This document shows positions 26,451 through 34,068 of a stretch of DNA of 64,000 nt, piece by piece. This stretch comes from Paenibacillus sp. JJ-223 (lineage in GTDB: Bacteria; Bacillota; Bacilli; Paenibacillales; Paenibacillaceae). Under the pieces are notes generated by a model. The model was not told the DNA's origin. It worked only from the letters and a program-made list of their open reading frames with translations, and did no database searches. The first letter of the stretch is position 1, and every line of letters starts with the position of its first letter. The position numbers and the translations under genes were made by a program. The stretch is taken from assembly GCF_927798175.1 (NCBI RefSeq), contig NZ_CAKMMP010000009.1:186001-250000 (forward strand), written 5' to 3'.

Positions 26451-28145
26451 TTGGGCAAAAAAATGGTCATGGTGGCGATGATGCTGCTGCTCGCATTCAC
26501 GAGCGCCTGCAGCAGCGCGGGCAGCCAGGAGAACGAAGCGGCGGGGAACAGTACCACGCCAGGCGTTACGGAAGAAGGGCCGGCAGATCCGTTCGGCAAG
26601 TATGATCAGACGATTACCCTGACGTATGGCAAAGAGGTCGATCCAACGGACAAAAGCTTGCCTGCCGGGGATACCCCGGAGAATAACCAGTATTCGCGTT
26701 ATGTGAAGGATAACCTGAACATTGATACGAAGGTCACCTGGCAGGCGGCCACCGGCACGAACTACGAGCAGAAAGTGAACCTGGCGATTTCAAGCAACGA
26801 TTTGCCCGACGCGCTTGTGGTCAAGGATACTCAGCTGCGGGCGATGGTGAAGGCGGGGCAGCTGGAAGACCTGACAGATGCATTTAATCGATTCGCTTCG
26901 CCGGCCATGAAGAGTTATATGGAAAAAACGAACGGCGTATCGGCCGAGGCGGTCACATTTGACGGAAAAATGTATGCCATTCCTAGTATACAAGTACACT
27001 CCGACGGCGTTCACCAAATGTGGATCCGCAAGGACTGGCTCGACAAGCTGGGGCTTGAGCCGCCCAAAACGATGGAGGAACTGGAGCAGGTCGCGAAAGC
27101 ATTCGTGGAACAGGATCCGGACGGCAACGGTAAGCATGATACGATCGGAGTTGCCGGACAGCAGAACGGCGGGCGGTTATACGCCAATTTCCTGGAGTCG
27201 ACCAACAACACGTATGGACTTGATCCGATTTTCGGGGCCTACAAGGCGTATCCCGGTTACTGGTTAAAAGACGATGCGGGCAACCCGGTCTATGGTTCCA
27301 TTTTGCCGGAAACGAAGGAAGCGCTCGCCAAACTGCGCGATATGTACGCTGACGGGTTAATCGACAAGGAACTCGGCATTCGCAAAAGCGCGTCCGAGCC
27401 TGTGGTCAACGGTAATGCGGGTATCTTTTTCGCGCCGTGGTGGATGGGGTATGGACCTCTGCCCGATGCCATCAAAAATGATCCGAATGCCAACTGGCAG
27501 GCCTACTTGTTGCCGCTGGATGCCGACGGGCAATTCAACGCCCACATGGGCGCTCCTTCTACCGTATTCGTCGTCGTTCGCAAAGGATACGAGCATCCCG
27601 AAGCTGTCATCAAAATGCTGAACCTGCTCATTCGCGACGAGTCGACGTTCGATATCTCCGTGCCAGTGGGGCACTACCCGCTGCGTGTTCCGATGTCTTA
27701 CATGGATGAGAGCGAATATTCGGCGAAAGCGCTGCAAGAGGTACTCGCCGGTACGAAGAAACCCGAAGACTTTACCGATCCGGGTTACAAACTGCTTGCG
27801 GCAGATATCCAGAATGTCAAAAAGGTGAAGAAAGAGCCGTATGACAATATGGACATCCAGTATTGGGACCCTCAGGCAGACCTTGGCGTATGGAGCCGCA
27901 TCTATTCCCTGTTGGTCGGATCATCGTCCTTGCAGCAGGACTACAACAAGGTATATAGCCTTCTGTATTCCCAGACCCGCACGATGGAGAGCCGCTGGTC
28001 CAACCTGAAGAAGCTGGAGGACGAAACATTCCTGAAGATCATTATGGGAGCGGCCCCTCTCGATACGTTCGATACGTTCGTCAGCGACTGGAAGAAGCAG
28101 GGCGGGGACAAAATCACCGAGGAAGTCAAAGAGTACGTGAAGTAG
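26451..28145 (+). CDS. ABC transporter substrate-binding lipoprotein (LplA-like)
   Basis: A 564-residue extracellular oligosaccharide-binding lipoprotein. After a short hydrophobic helix the lipobox reads FTSAC (Cys about residue 20), followed by a Ser/Gly/Asn linker. It belongs to the large LplA/YtcQ class common in Paenibacillus (PTVTWQ-like core here as KVTWQAATGTNYEQK; later YWDPQADLGVWSRIYSLL). The start appears to be TTG 26451, eight bases after AAAGGGGGA; the next ATG would cut the signal helix. It is the first gene of an importer behind a cre site and next to YesMN. A hairpin after its stop may lower expression of the permeases. Confidence 0.87.
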   Translation: MGKKMVMVAMMLLLAFTSACSSAGSQENEAAGNSTTPGVTEEGPADPFGKYDQTITLTYGKEVDPTDKSLPAGDTPENNQYSRYVKDNLNIDTKVTWQAATGTNYEQKVNLAISSNDLPDALVVKDTQLRAMVKAGQLEDLTDAFNRFASPAMKSYMEKTNGVSAEAVTFDGKMYAIPSIQVHSDGVHQMWIRKDWLDKLGLEPPKTMEELEQVAKAFVEQDPDGNGKHDTIGVAGQQNGGRLYANFLESTNNTYGLDPIFGAYKAYPGYWLKDDAGNPVYGSILPETKEALAKLRDMYADGLIDKELGIRKSASEPVVNGNAGIFFAPWWMGYGPLPDAIKNDPNANWQAYLLPLDADGQFNAHMGAPSTVFVVVRKGYEHPEAVIKMLNLLIRDESTFDISVPVGHYPLRVPMSYMDESEYSAKALQEVLAGTKKPEDFTDPGYKLLAADIQNVKKVKKEPYDNMDIQYWDPQADLGVWSRIYSLLVGSSSLQQDYNKVYSLLYSQTRTMESRWSNLKKLEDETFLKIIMGAAPLDTFDTFVSDWKKQGGDKITEEVKEYVK

Positions 28146-28175
28146 TACGTCATTTTAAGGGGGCAGCTGTCCAGG

Positions 28176-28203
28176 GCGCCGGGTTCATCCGGCGCTTCTT
28201 CTT
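28176..28203 (+). terminator. Intra-operon hairpin (leaky terminator or mRNA stabiliser)
   Basis: The stem GCGCCGG / CCGGCGC with a six-base loop is followed by TTCTTCTT, a poor T tract. It lies between the binding-protein gene and the first permease. Such elements usually allow some read-through, giving more binding protein than membrane channel. Confidence 0.6.
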
Positions 28204-28242
28204 GAGTAGAACGTGATGGAGATTGCGGAGGAGGAACACCGG

Positions 28243-29133
28243 ATGCGGAACCGAAGTTTCATCAAACATTATTACGTCATGTTGCTGCCCGGAATGGTGT
28301 GGCTGCTGTTCATCAGCATCATACCGATGTTCGGGATTGCCATTGCTTTTCAGGACTTCAACCCGGGTCAAGGCATCTGGAAATCGACCTGGATCGGGCT
28401 GGAGAACTTCGAATATATGTTCAGCCTGAACGATACCAAGACCATTTTCTTCAATACGGTGTATATAGCCGTCATGAAAATTGCCGGCAATCTGATCGTG
28501 CCGTTGATTTTTGCGATCATGCTCAATGAACTGCGTCTCTTGGTGGTCAAACGCTGGGTGCAAACGATCGTGTATCTTCCTCACTTTTTGTCCTGGGTCA
28601 TTCTGTCCGGCATATTGCTCGACGTGTTTTCGTACACGGGTCCTGTCAACGGACTGCTGAGCATCCTTGGATTTGAACCGGTGTTATTCTTTGCCCGAGC
28701 AGACTTATTCCCGTTTATTGTCGTGGGTAGTGACGTATGGAAGGAATTCGGTTTCAACACGATCATCTACCTGGCCGCGCTGACCGGCATCAGTCCAGCC
28801 TTGTACGAAGCAGCTTCGATGGACGGAGCCAGCCGGATGCGCAGAATCTGGCATGTGACTTTGCCTGGATTGCGCACGACGATTGTACTCTTGGCGGTGT
28901 TAAGTTTGGGAAACGTGCTGAATGCAGGTTTTGATCAAATTTTCAATCTGTACAATCCGCTGCTGTACTCGACGGGCGATATTATCGATACATGGGTATA
29001 CCGCGAAGGGTTGCTGAACATGCAGTACGGACTCGCAACCGCGGTTGGCCTGCTAAAATCGGTAGTCAGCTTTGTGCTCATCATCGTCTCGTATCTGCTG
29101 GCTTCGAAGTTCGCCAATTACCGCATATTCTGA
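28243..29133 (+). CDS. ABC transporter permease (LplB/YteP-like)
   Basis: A 296-residue permease with six predicted helices and the EAA loop EAASMDGASRMRRIWHVTLP near residue 195. The start at 28243 is supported by GGAGGAGG eight bases upstream; in-frame ATGs at 28213 and 28216 read through that ribosome site and are unlikely. It forms the channel with the next gene. The ATPase is not encoded here; importers of this class commonly borrow a shared MsmX-type ATPase, which is an inference. Confidence 0.9.
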   Translation: MRNRSFIKHYYVMLLPGMVWLLFISIIPMFGIAIAFQDFNPGQGIWKSTWIGLENFEYMFSLNDTKTIFFNTVYIAVMKIAGNLIVPLIFAIMLNELRLLVVKRWVQTIVYLPHFLSWVILSGILLDVFSYTGPVNGLLSILGFEPVLFFARADLFPFIVVGSDVWKEFGFNTIIYLAALTGISPALYEAASMDGASRMRRIWHVTLPGLRTTIVLLAVLSLGNVLNAGFDQIFNLYNPLLYSTGDIIDTWVYREGLLNMQYGLATAVGLLKSVVSFVLIIVSYLLASKFANYRIF

Positions 29134-29155
29134 TAAGGAGAAGGAGTCGAGCGAG

Positions 29156-30040
29156 ATGATAAGAGAAACGACGCTGCGATCCCGGGTGTTCGATGTCACG
29201 CTGCTGGTCGTGCTGCTGTTGATCGCATTCCTGTGTATATTGCCCCTCTGGTACACGCTGGCGGTATCTTTAAGCGAGAAATCGGCGGCTGCTGCCGGGA
29301 AAGTATGGCTGTGGCCCGTTGGTTTCAATTTCAATTCATACCAGCAAATTATCGGAGACCGTTCCTTTTTCAATTCCTTCTGGATTTCCATTCAGCGGGT
29401 GGTGCTTGGGGCAGCCATCACGTTTGTTGTAACAACGATGATGGCTTATCCGCTCTCCAGGAGCCCGCGCGAATTCCGGATGCGCAACGTATTCATGTGG
29501 ATTCTCGTGTTCACGCTGCTGTTCAACGGCGGCTTGATTCCCTGGTACATGACCGTGAAAGCGATTGGGCTGTATGATACCATTTGGGCGCTTGTTCTAG
29601 GCGGGGGAGTGCCGGTATTTAACGTTATTCTGATCGTGAACTATTTCCGGAATCTGCCCAAGGAACTGGACGAGGCTGCACTTGTGGACGGGGCCGGACC
29701 GTGGCGCATGTTGATCACCATTTATGTTCCGCTGGCCGTGCCGGTACTGGCTACAGTCACGTTGTTCACCATCGTGTATCATTGGAACGAGTTCTTTCAC
29801 GGGCTGGTGCTGACTTCCGGACAGGATCATTATCCGCTGCAAACGTTAATCCAGCAATTCGTCGTCGTCATCGACGCGTCCAACATGACGGAAGACCAAT
29901 ACAAGCGGATGAACGAGTTATCCAATCAAACGCTGAATGCCGCAAAAATATTCATTGCCATGCTTCCCGTGCTTATTGTGTATCCGTTCCTGCAGCGTTT
30001 TTTCATCCATGGCATTACGCTTGGGTCAGTAAAGGAGTAG
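29156..30040 (+). CDS. ABC transporter permease (LplC/YtcP-like)
   Basis: A 294-residue permease with six predicted helices and a coupling loop (DEAALVDGAGPWRMLITIYV) near residue 185, ending with GITLGSVKE, the usual end for this class. The start is placed at ATG 29156 (MIRETTLRSRVF), 22 bp after the previous stop and close behind AAGGAG. An upstream in-frame start would overlap the end of LplB and lacks support. A strong terminator follows, ending the GH127-YesMN-LplABC locus. Confidence 0.9.
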   Translation: MIRETTLRSRVFDVTLLVVLLLIAFLCILPLWYTLAVSLSEKSAAAAGKVWLWPVGFNFNSYQQIIGDRSFFNSFWISIQRVVLGAAITFVVTTMMAYPLSRSPREFRMRNVFMWILVFTLLFNGGLIPWYMTVKAIGLYDTIWALVLGGGVPVFNVILIVNYFRNLPKELDEAALVDGAGPWRMLITIYVPLAVPVLATVTLFTIVYHWNEFFHGLVLTSGQDHYPLQTLIQQFVVVIDASNMTEDQYKRMNELSNQTLNAAKIFIAMLPVLIVYPFLQRFFIHGITLGSVKE

Positions 30041-30107
30041 CGCTTCATTCATATGAATTCGGGCGGATATGGCATGGGCCCCTGGTCGGTGCATTTTATG
30101 CAAATCG

Positions 30108-30161
30108 AAAAAGCCTTCATGAAGATGGACCGATCCGTTCCTTGTTCATGAAGGCTTTTTT
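30108..30161 (+). terminator. Rho-independent terminator
   Basis: A 16-bp stem AAAAAGCCTTCATGAA / TTCATGAAGGCTTTTT with a ~21-base loop and a T run ends the LplABC-type operon. Confidence 0.9.
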
Positions 30162-30274
30162 GGCTTACATTTTGACCAAATGGAGGAAGCTTGATAAAAT
30201 TAGTTATTCGCATAATGGATGCAGGATGGGCGAATGGGTTTCGTTTTATATTACTGAATAGATCAGGTGATTGA

Positions 30275-30706
30275 ATGAACGCAGCGAATAACTCGAACGA
30301 ACTTTTAAATACGTGGATTTCCCTTACGAATATTCAAACGAACATCAATGATGAGCTGGAGCGTGTATTAGAAGCTGAATACGGTTTGTCGTTGAAAGAA
30401 TTTTTCGTGCTTTATTTTTTGATGCAGACCGATGAGAAAAAATTAAGGCTGCAGCAGCTGCAGGACCTGGTTGGCTTGAGCCAGAGTGCCATATCCCGGC
30501 TTGTCGGCCGGATGGAAGCTGAGAACTGCGGTGCCTTGAACCGGCATATTTGCGAGGATGACCGCAGAGGGATCTACACGTGCATTACCGGTCTGGGGCA
30601 AGAGAAATTCCGCAAAGCGCTTGTTACGTTTAACGAGATGCTGGAAACCTCTCTGCAGCAAGGAGATCTCAAACAGCAGATCCAGTCGCTGATTCAAAAA
30701 CTGTAA
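30275..30706 (+). CDS. MarR-family regulator, paralogue 1
   Basis: A 143-residue winged-helix regulator: LQQLQDLVGLSQSAISRLVG is the recognition region and RRGIYTCIT the wing. Cysteines at 85 and 93 flank the wing (NCGALNRHIC), and both are conserved in a second MarR at 37087, so a thiol-based electrophile or redox switch is possible. The two proteins share most residues across their length. This copy is monocistronic, bounded by terminators, and has no obvious target beside it. ATG 30275 follows GATCAGGTGATTGA. Confidence 0.85.
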   Translation: MNAANNSNELLNTWISLTNIQTNINDELERVLEAEYGLSLKEFFVLYFLMQTDEKKLRLQQLQDLVGLSQSAISRLVGRMEAENCGALNRHICEDDRRGIYTCITGLGQEKFRKALVTFNEMLETSLQQGDLKQQIQSLIQKL

Positions 30707-30718
30707 GCGAACGTCACG

Positions 30719-30770
30719 ACAAAGAGCCAATCTCCTTTCCGGGATCCCGGGGGTGAATGGCTCTTTGTTT
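30719..30770 (+). terminator. Rho-independent terminator
   Basis: The stem ACAAAGAGCCA / TGGCTCTTTGT encloses a GC-rich inner hairpin (CCGGGATCCCGG) and is followed by a T run. It ends the first MarR gene. Confidence 0.85.
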
Positions 30771-30978
30771 AAACACACTCCAAAATCACCATTGACATGA
30801 AACGCGTTCCAGCCGATATGATCAAATTGTAGTTTGAAATGGAATGCACAAATTTCGAGCAGATCGTTCATGTTCGGGTGAAATTGGATATGTTCATCCG
30901 GGTTGTACCCCTTAAAATAAAAACTTGAGCTATTTAAGAAAACGTTTTATATTTGGAACAGATTCGAGGTGAGTTCTT

Positions 30979-31641
30979 ATGAAGGTTGTAAATCCGCTTT
31001 CGGCCAACATCGTGCAATTGCTGGAACATTACGAAAGCAACGGTCACTTGAACATGCAGGCTTCATTGATGGGGGACCGCTCAGCGCTGTACGAATTGGA
31101 AAATTACAGTCTGAAAGTATATACCGCTCGAGGGAAGTTAGACGGAGAGATGGAATGTGATGCCATGTTATCCATGCAGAATCTTCGCCATGTCCCTAAA
31201 ATGTATGCTTATGCCCCAGGCAAGTTCGTGCTCACGGAGCGCGTGCAGGGTCTTAATTTAAAAGATTATTACAGTGTGCATGGGAGTGTGCCGCAGCATT
31301 TGCTGTACGATATGCTGCAGACGGAGTATGAGCAAATTCAGGCCGGGTATCATGATTGGGAAGTGATCCAGTATGAGCAGCTGCGCTGGACGGCCACCGG
31401 AGAAGTAAAGCGCGTTGACTTTTGGTTGTGCGAACCGATGGGCAGTATACAGTCGCAAACCGTACAAGCTTTTATGAACAAAGTGGAGAGAATCCATGCG
31501 GGCGATCCTACCGATTTGGAAACGATCATGTATTACTTCAAAAGACATGGCCTGAGCGAGGCTGACATTCAATGCGTGTTTGAACAATTCAGAATGCGGC
31601 ATTCGCAGCCTTTTCAGCCGTATAAATCATTGAACGGTTAA
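30979..31641 (+). CDS. Protein kinase-like/aminoglycoside phosphotransferase-like protein
   Basis: A 220-residue soluble protein with a reduced kinase-like fold. A Lys in YSLKVYTARG and a Glu in GEMECDAML could be the ATP-contacting pair; LTERVQGLNLKDYY looks like the hinge; GYHDWEVIQYEQLRW resembles a short catalytic loop (His-Asp...Gln), and KRVDFW stands where DFG is expected. The combination is like the small kinase-like proteins of Firmicutes, but key residues are changed, so activity is doubtful. AGGTGAG precedes ATG 30979 and a terminator follows the stop; it is transcribed alone. Confidence 0.6.
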   Translation: MKVVNPLSANIVQLLEHYESNGHLNMQASLMGDRSALYELENYSLKVYTARGKLDGEMECDAMLSMQNLRHVPKMYAYAPGKFVLTERVQGLNLKDYYSVHGSVPQHLLYDMLQTEYEQIQAGYHDWEVIQYEQLRWTATGEVKRVDFWLCEPMGSIQSQTVQAFMNKVERIHAGDPTDLETIMYYFKRHGLSEADIQCVFEQFRMRHSQPFQPYKSLNG

Positions 31642-31648
31642 ACGATGA

Positions 31649-31672
31649 AGTCGCAGAACATGCGACTTTTTT
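31649..31672 (+). terminator. Rho-independent terminator
   Basis: AGTCGCA / TGCGACT with a five-base loop and six T residues ends the kinase-like gene. The ~170 bases between here and the next hairpin (31673-31847) show no gene that I can support. Confidence 0.85.
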
Positions 31673-31847
31673 AGTGCGAACAAAAAAGTCCTTGTCCTTC
31701 GTAAGGGGATAAGAACCATGCCGCCCCCTTTGTTTGGCCTTGTGAATAGATCCATAACTATTTTTGGCAGACGGTCGTAACAGGCATTTCCAGTGGAATC
31801 ATGGCAGGGCTTTATGTACATCCGTTAAGGTGTAGTTCTTCAAAATC

Positions 31848-31886
31848 GTATGCAGGATGCCCCACATAATGGGGCATCCTGCATAC
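31848..31886 (-). terminator. 17-bp perfect hairpin
   Basis: GTATGCAGGATGCCCCA pairs perfectly with TGGGGCATCCTGCATAC around a CATAA loop. It lies 14 bases past the stop of the minus-strand His-rich gene and has a short T-rich tail (GATTTTG) on that strand, so it most likely ends that transcript. Confidence 0.65.
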
Positions 31887-31900
31887 CAAGCTAGATGAAA

Positions 31901-32077
31901 TTAATAGTATCTTCTTTTTTTACAAGGAACGATTTCAATCTTCACGTGAGAGTGCTTTTTCTTTGCGATCGGAACAAATTTGACTTTAGTAACGACGGTT
32001 TTGGTGATTTTTTTGACAAAGCATTTCGGCTTATGGCCGTGATGGTGATGATGATGAGAATAATATTTTTTCTTCAC
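31901..32077 (-). CDS. Small His-rich, strongly basic protein
   Basis: A 58-residue reading frame starting at GTG 32077 after AGGGGGG and ending at 31901. It begins MKKKYYSHHHHHHGHKPKC, with a run of six His, then alternates Lys/Val/Thr segments (KKITKTVVTKVKF) and ends KKRRYY. It contains two Cys and no acidic residue except one Glu. Composition, good ribosome site and the hairpin after the stop support a real gene. On the same strand ATATATTG-type sequence at 32115-32107 with AC sixteen bases upstream vaguely resembles a sporulation sigma-K promoter. Such proteins occur among spore-coat components and metal-binding peptides, but I do not recognise the family. Confidence 0.6.
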   Translation of the reverse strand: MKKKYYSHHHHHHGHKPKCFVKKITKTVVTKVKFVPIAKKKHSHVKIEIVPCKKRRYY

Positions 32078-32199
32078 TGTGAATCCCCCCTAACTTGTTG
32101 ATAGTGCAATATATGGGGATCTCCTTGGATTGTTAAGTGCTATTGTCCCTGGCATGTAGAAATGAGTAGATTGCCGGGGGTGGAAAATGGAATTAAATG

Positions 32200-32251
32200 T
32201 TTACTGGATACGAAATGTATCTTATAATATCTTTGCGATACATAATGTATT
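32200..32251 (+). promoter_or_regulatory. Promoter with two matching palindromic operators
   Basis: TTTACT (32200-32205) and a perfect TATAAT (32223-32228) are spaced by 17 bases. The spacer is filled by the palindrome GATACGAAATGTATC (32207-32221). A second copy, GATACATAATGTATT (32237-32251), lies 30 bases later, near the expected transcript start and on the same face of the helix. A repressor dimer binding both would block the promoter. The half-sites (ATAC / GTAT) do not identify a family; a BlaI/MecI-like TACA/TGTA site is one possibility. Confidence 0.7.
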
Positions 32252-32302
32252 GCCAAGGTTGCATCATGAGCATTGAATCTTTCCAAGAAGGAGGTGGCTA
32301 AG

Positions 32303-32440
32303 ATGGAAGCGAAAAAAGAAATGTGGCAAGCTCCCGTATTGGAAGTACTGGACGTTGCTCAAACGTTGGCTGGTGCAGGTTACAGACAAATCGACTGGGT
32401 TACGGAACATGATGCGGACATTTATGATCCACTGTCCTAA
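32303..32440 (+). CDS. Lasso-peptide precursor (paeninodin-like), orphan
   Basis: A 45-residue peptide with AAGGAGGTGG six bases before ATG 32303. The leader (MEAKKEMWQAPVLEVLDVAQ, then TL) has the aromatic-x-x-Pro-x-Leu recognition pattern and Thr at -2 that lasso leader peptidases need. The core starts AGAGYRQID, giving a nine-residue ring closed between Ala1 and Asp9 exactly as in paeninodin, and continues WVTEHDADIYDPLS. The last residue is Ser, which paeninodin-type peptides phosphorylate. No cyclase, leader protease, recognition protein, kinase or exporter gene is within this window, so maturation would need enzymes encoded elsewhere. The promoter just upstream has two operators, and a terminator follows. 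Confidence 0.82.
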   Translation: MEAKKEMWQAPVLEVLDVAQTLAGAGYRQIDWVTEHDADIYDPLS

Positions 32441-32514
32441 TCCTTTTCCACAAGCCATATGGGTTCAGGTATTCCGTGCTGAGCTGTACTTATGAACATA
32501 ATCTCTCTCTCAAG

Positions 32515-32537
32515 GTCGCCCATGGGCGACTTTTTTT
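32515..32537 (+). terminator. Rho-independent terminator
   Basis: GTCGCC / GGCGAC around CATG, followed by seven T. It ends the lasso-precursor transcript 75 bases after its stop codon. Confidence 0.9.
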
Positions 32538-32549
32538 CATTGGTTGGCG

Positions 32550-32589
32550 AAAAAAAGAACCAACCTCTCCATAGGGAGCAGATTGGTTC
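32550..32589 (-). terminator. Rho-independent terminator (minus strand)
   Basis: On the minus strand GAACCAATCTGCTCCC pairs with GGAGAGGTTGGTTC, followed by seven T. It ends the GH18-like gene and lies back to back with the lasso terminator. Confidence 0.9.
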
Positions 32590-32598
32590 CACTGCAGA

Positions 32599-33882
32599 TT
32601 ATGATTCCGTTTCTTTGATGGCCGATGCATGGACGGCACTTTCCATTCCGCTGTTATACGCGCGGAACAAGCCGAGTCGCCAGAATGCTGCCCCTTTTAG
32701 GTCGTATCGCTTGGCAAGCCCCAGCTTGTCATCGACGGAATCAGGTTTCTCGCTGCCCAGACTGATGCCTAACAGCAGCTTCTGTTTAGGTACGCCAGCT
32801 TCCAGCGCAAGTTTGATCGCTTGCTCCACAAGGGAGTTCGGCTCGGGTACCTGCGCTTTGGTGCCGACGGGATTATACTGATACGCCATGATGATCAGAT
32901 CGTCGGCAACCGAAGCGAGCGTTTTGTAGTCGTAGCCTTTGTAAGCCCCGTTCAAGGGAGGCACGGCGATCGACAGGGAGATGTCGGAAGCGACGGCATT
33001 CTTCAACTCTTTGACGTATTGGTTAAACAACTTTTGCTGTTCAACGGCATCCAGTTTGAAGCCGAGGCCTTCGAAATCCAGCACGATTCCTCCAAATCCG
33101 TTCTCCTTGACGGCAGCAGCAATTCCATCGATCGATTTTTGACGCATGCTGCTGTCGCTCAGCATCCGGGTTAACTCCCCGCTGCCATCCAACGCATAAA
33201 CCATCAGATACGGGCGAACCCCCTGATTGGCTGCATCTTGAACAAGGGACTGCGGCGTTACTTCTCCGGCAGCGGCAGGCATGCGGTATTCATCGCCCTC
33301 CAGCGTGAATTGACCATCGCGGTCGATGCGGCTCCAGCCGTAGGCGACCGAATTCATGGAGGATACCAAATCCCTTTCCTGGAAGGACTGCACGGCATAG
33401 AAAGCTCTAAGGTGCATTTCCTTTTGCGGAGATACGAGAGAAACGGTACGTGTCGATTGGTTCCAACTTACGCCAACGCCGAATTGGGCGCTGAATGAAC
33501 TAAGCGGAATCAGCACGCGTCCTTCTCTCTGGATTGGAGCAGCTGCCAGTTTAACCTGTTTACCGTTCACCGTGGCTGTCTTACTGCCAACGTGAAGCAG
33601 AACTTCAACGGTTTCACCTTTTACGCTGCCTGCAGCCTGAACGGTTTGGGTTTTGCCGTTCCAGGCAATTTCGATGCCTAAAGCTTGGCCCACCGTGCGG
33701 AACGGAACATACGTAACGCCTTTCTCGATCCGGGGAGCGGCATCGAATTGCAGGCCAACGTCATCAAGCAAGACCGAAATGCCGGGAACTGCCTGTACAT
33801 GGCTGACACCCGGAGCAGCCCCGAACAGGGATAATGCAACAATCGCAGCAAGGGCATTTCTTCCGACACGATGTGCGAACAT
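32599..33882 (-). CDS. Secreted protein with copper-amine-oxidase-like N domain and GH18-like domain
   Basis: A 427-residue exported protein. After a signal peptide (ALAAIVALSLFGAAPGVSHV, cut near AQA) come two copper-amine-oxidase N-terminal-like repeats (VTYVPFRTVGQALGIEIAW; VLIPLSSFSAQFGVGVSW) that serve as wall-associated stalks in Paenibacillus proteins. Residues ~155-420 resemble the GH18 chitinase/spore-cortex fold, with the catalytic-type motif GIVLDFEGLG (the proton-donor Glu is present, the DxxDxDxE motif is shortened). Related proteins act on peptidoglycan or chitin. TTGGAGGTAA precedes ATG 33882. The exact substrate is unknown. Confidence 0.8.
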   Translation of the reverse strand: MFAHRVGRNALAAIVALSLFGAAPGVSHVQAVPGISVLLDDVGLQFDAAPRIEKGVTYVPFRTVGQALGIEIAWNGKTQTVQAAGSVKGETVEVLLHVGSKTATVNGKQVKLAAAPIQREGRVLIPLSSFSAQFGVGVSWNQSTRTVSLVSPQKEMHLRAFYAVQSFQERDLVSSMNSVAYGWSRIDRDGQFTLEGDEYRMPAAAGEVTPQSLVQDAANQGVRPYLMVYALDGSGELTRMLSDSSMRQKSIDGIAAAVKENGFGGIVLDFEGLGFKLDAVEQQKLFNQYVKELKNAVASDISLSIAVPPLNGAYKGYDYKTLASVADDLIIMAYQYNPVGTKAQVPEPNSLVEQAIKLALEAGVPKQKLLLGISLGSEKPDSVDDKLGLAKRYDLKGAAFWRLGLFRAYNSGMESAVHASAIKETES

Positions 33883-34068
33883 AACTGATTACCTCCAATG
33901 CATGTACGAAGATCGTATTCATAACTACGAATCTAGCATGGTATAGTATAGCAAAATTTTCATAGAGTTCCAATTTTCAAAGGGTAGGTAAAGAAGATTC
34001 GTTTACATAAAATGGTGGGTGTTGGAGATACTGTGGTCAAAATCTCCTGAGTGGAGTGATACCTATTT

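Noticed and set aside
31627-31821. A 64-codon minus-strand frame
   Set aside because: It reads through the terminator of the kinase-like gene, has no ribosome site and matches nothing I recognise.
31895-32101. A 68-codon plus-strand frame
   Set aside because: It is the antisense shadow of the His-rich minus-strand gene, which has the better ribosome site and a terminator.
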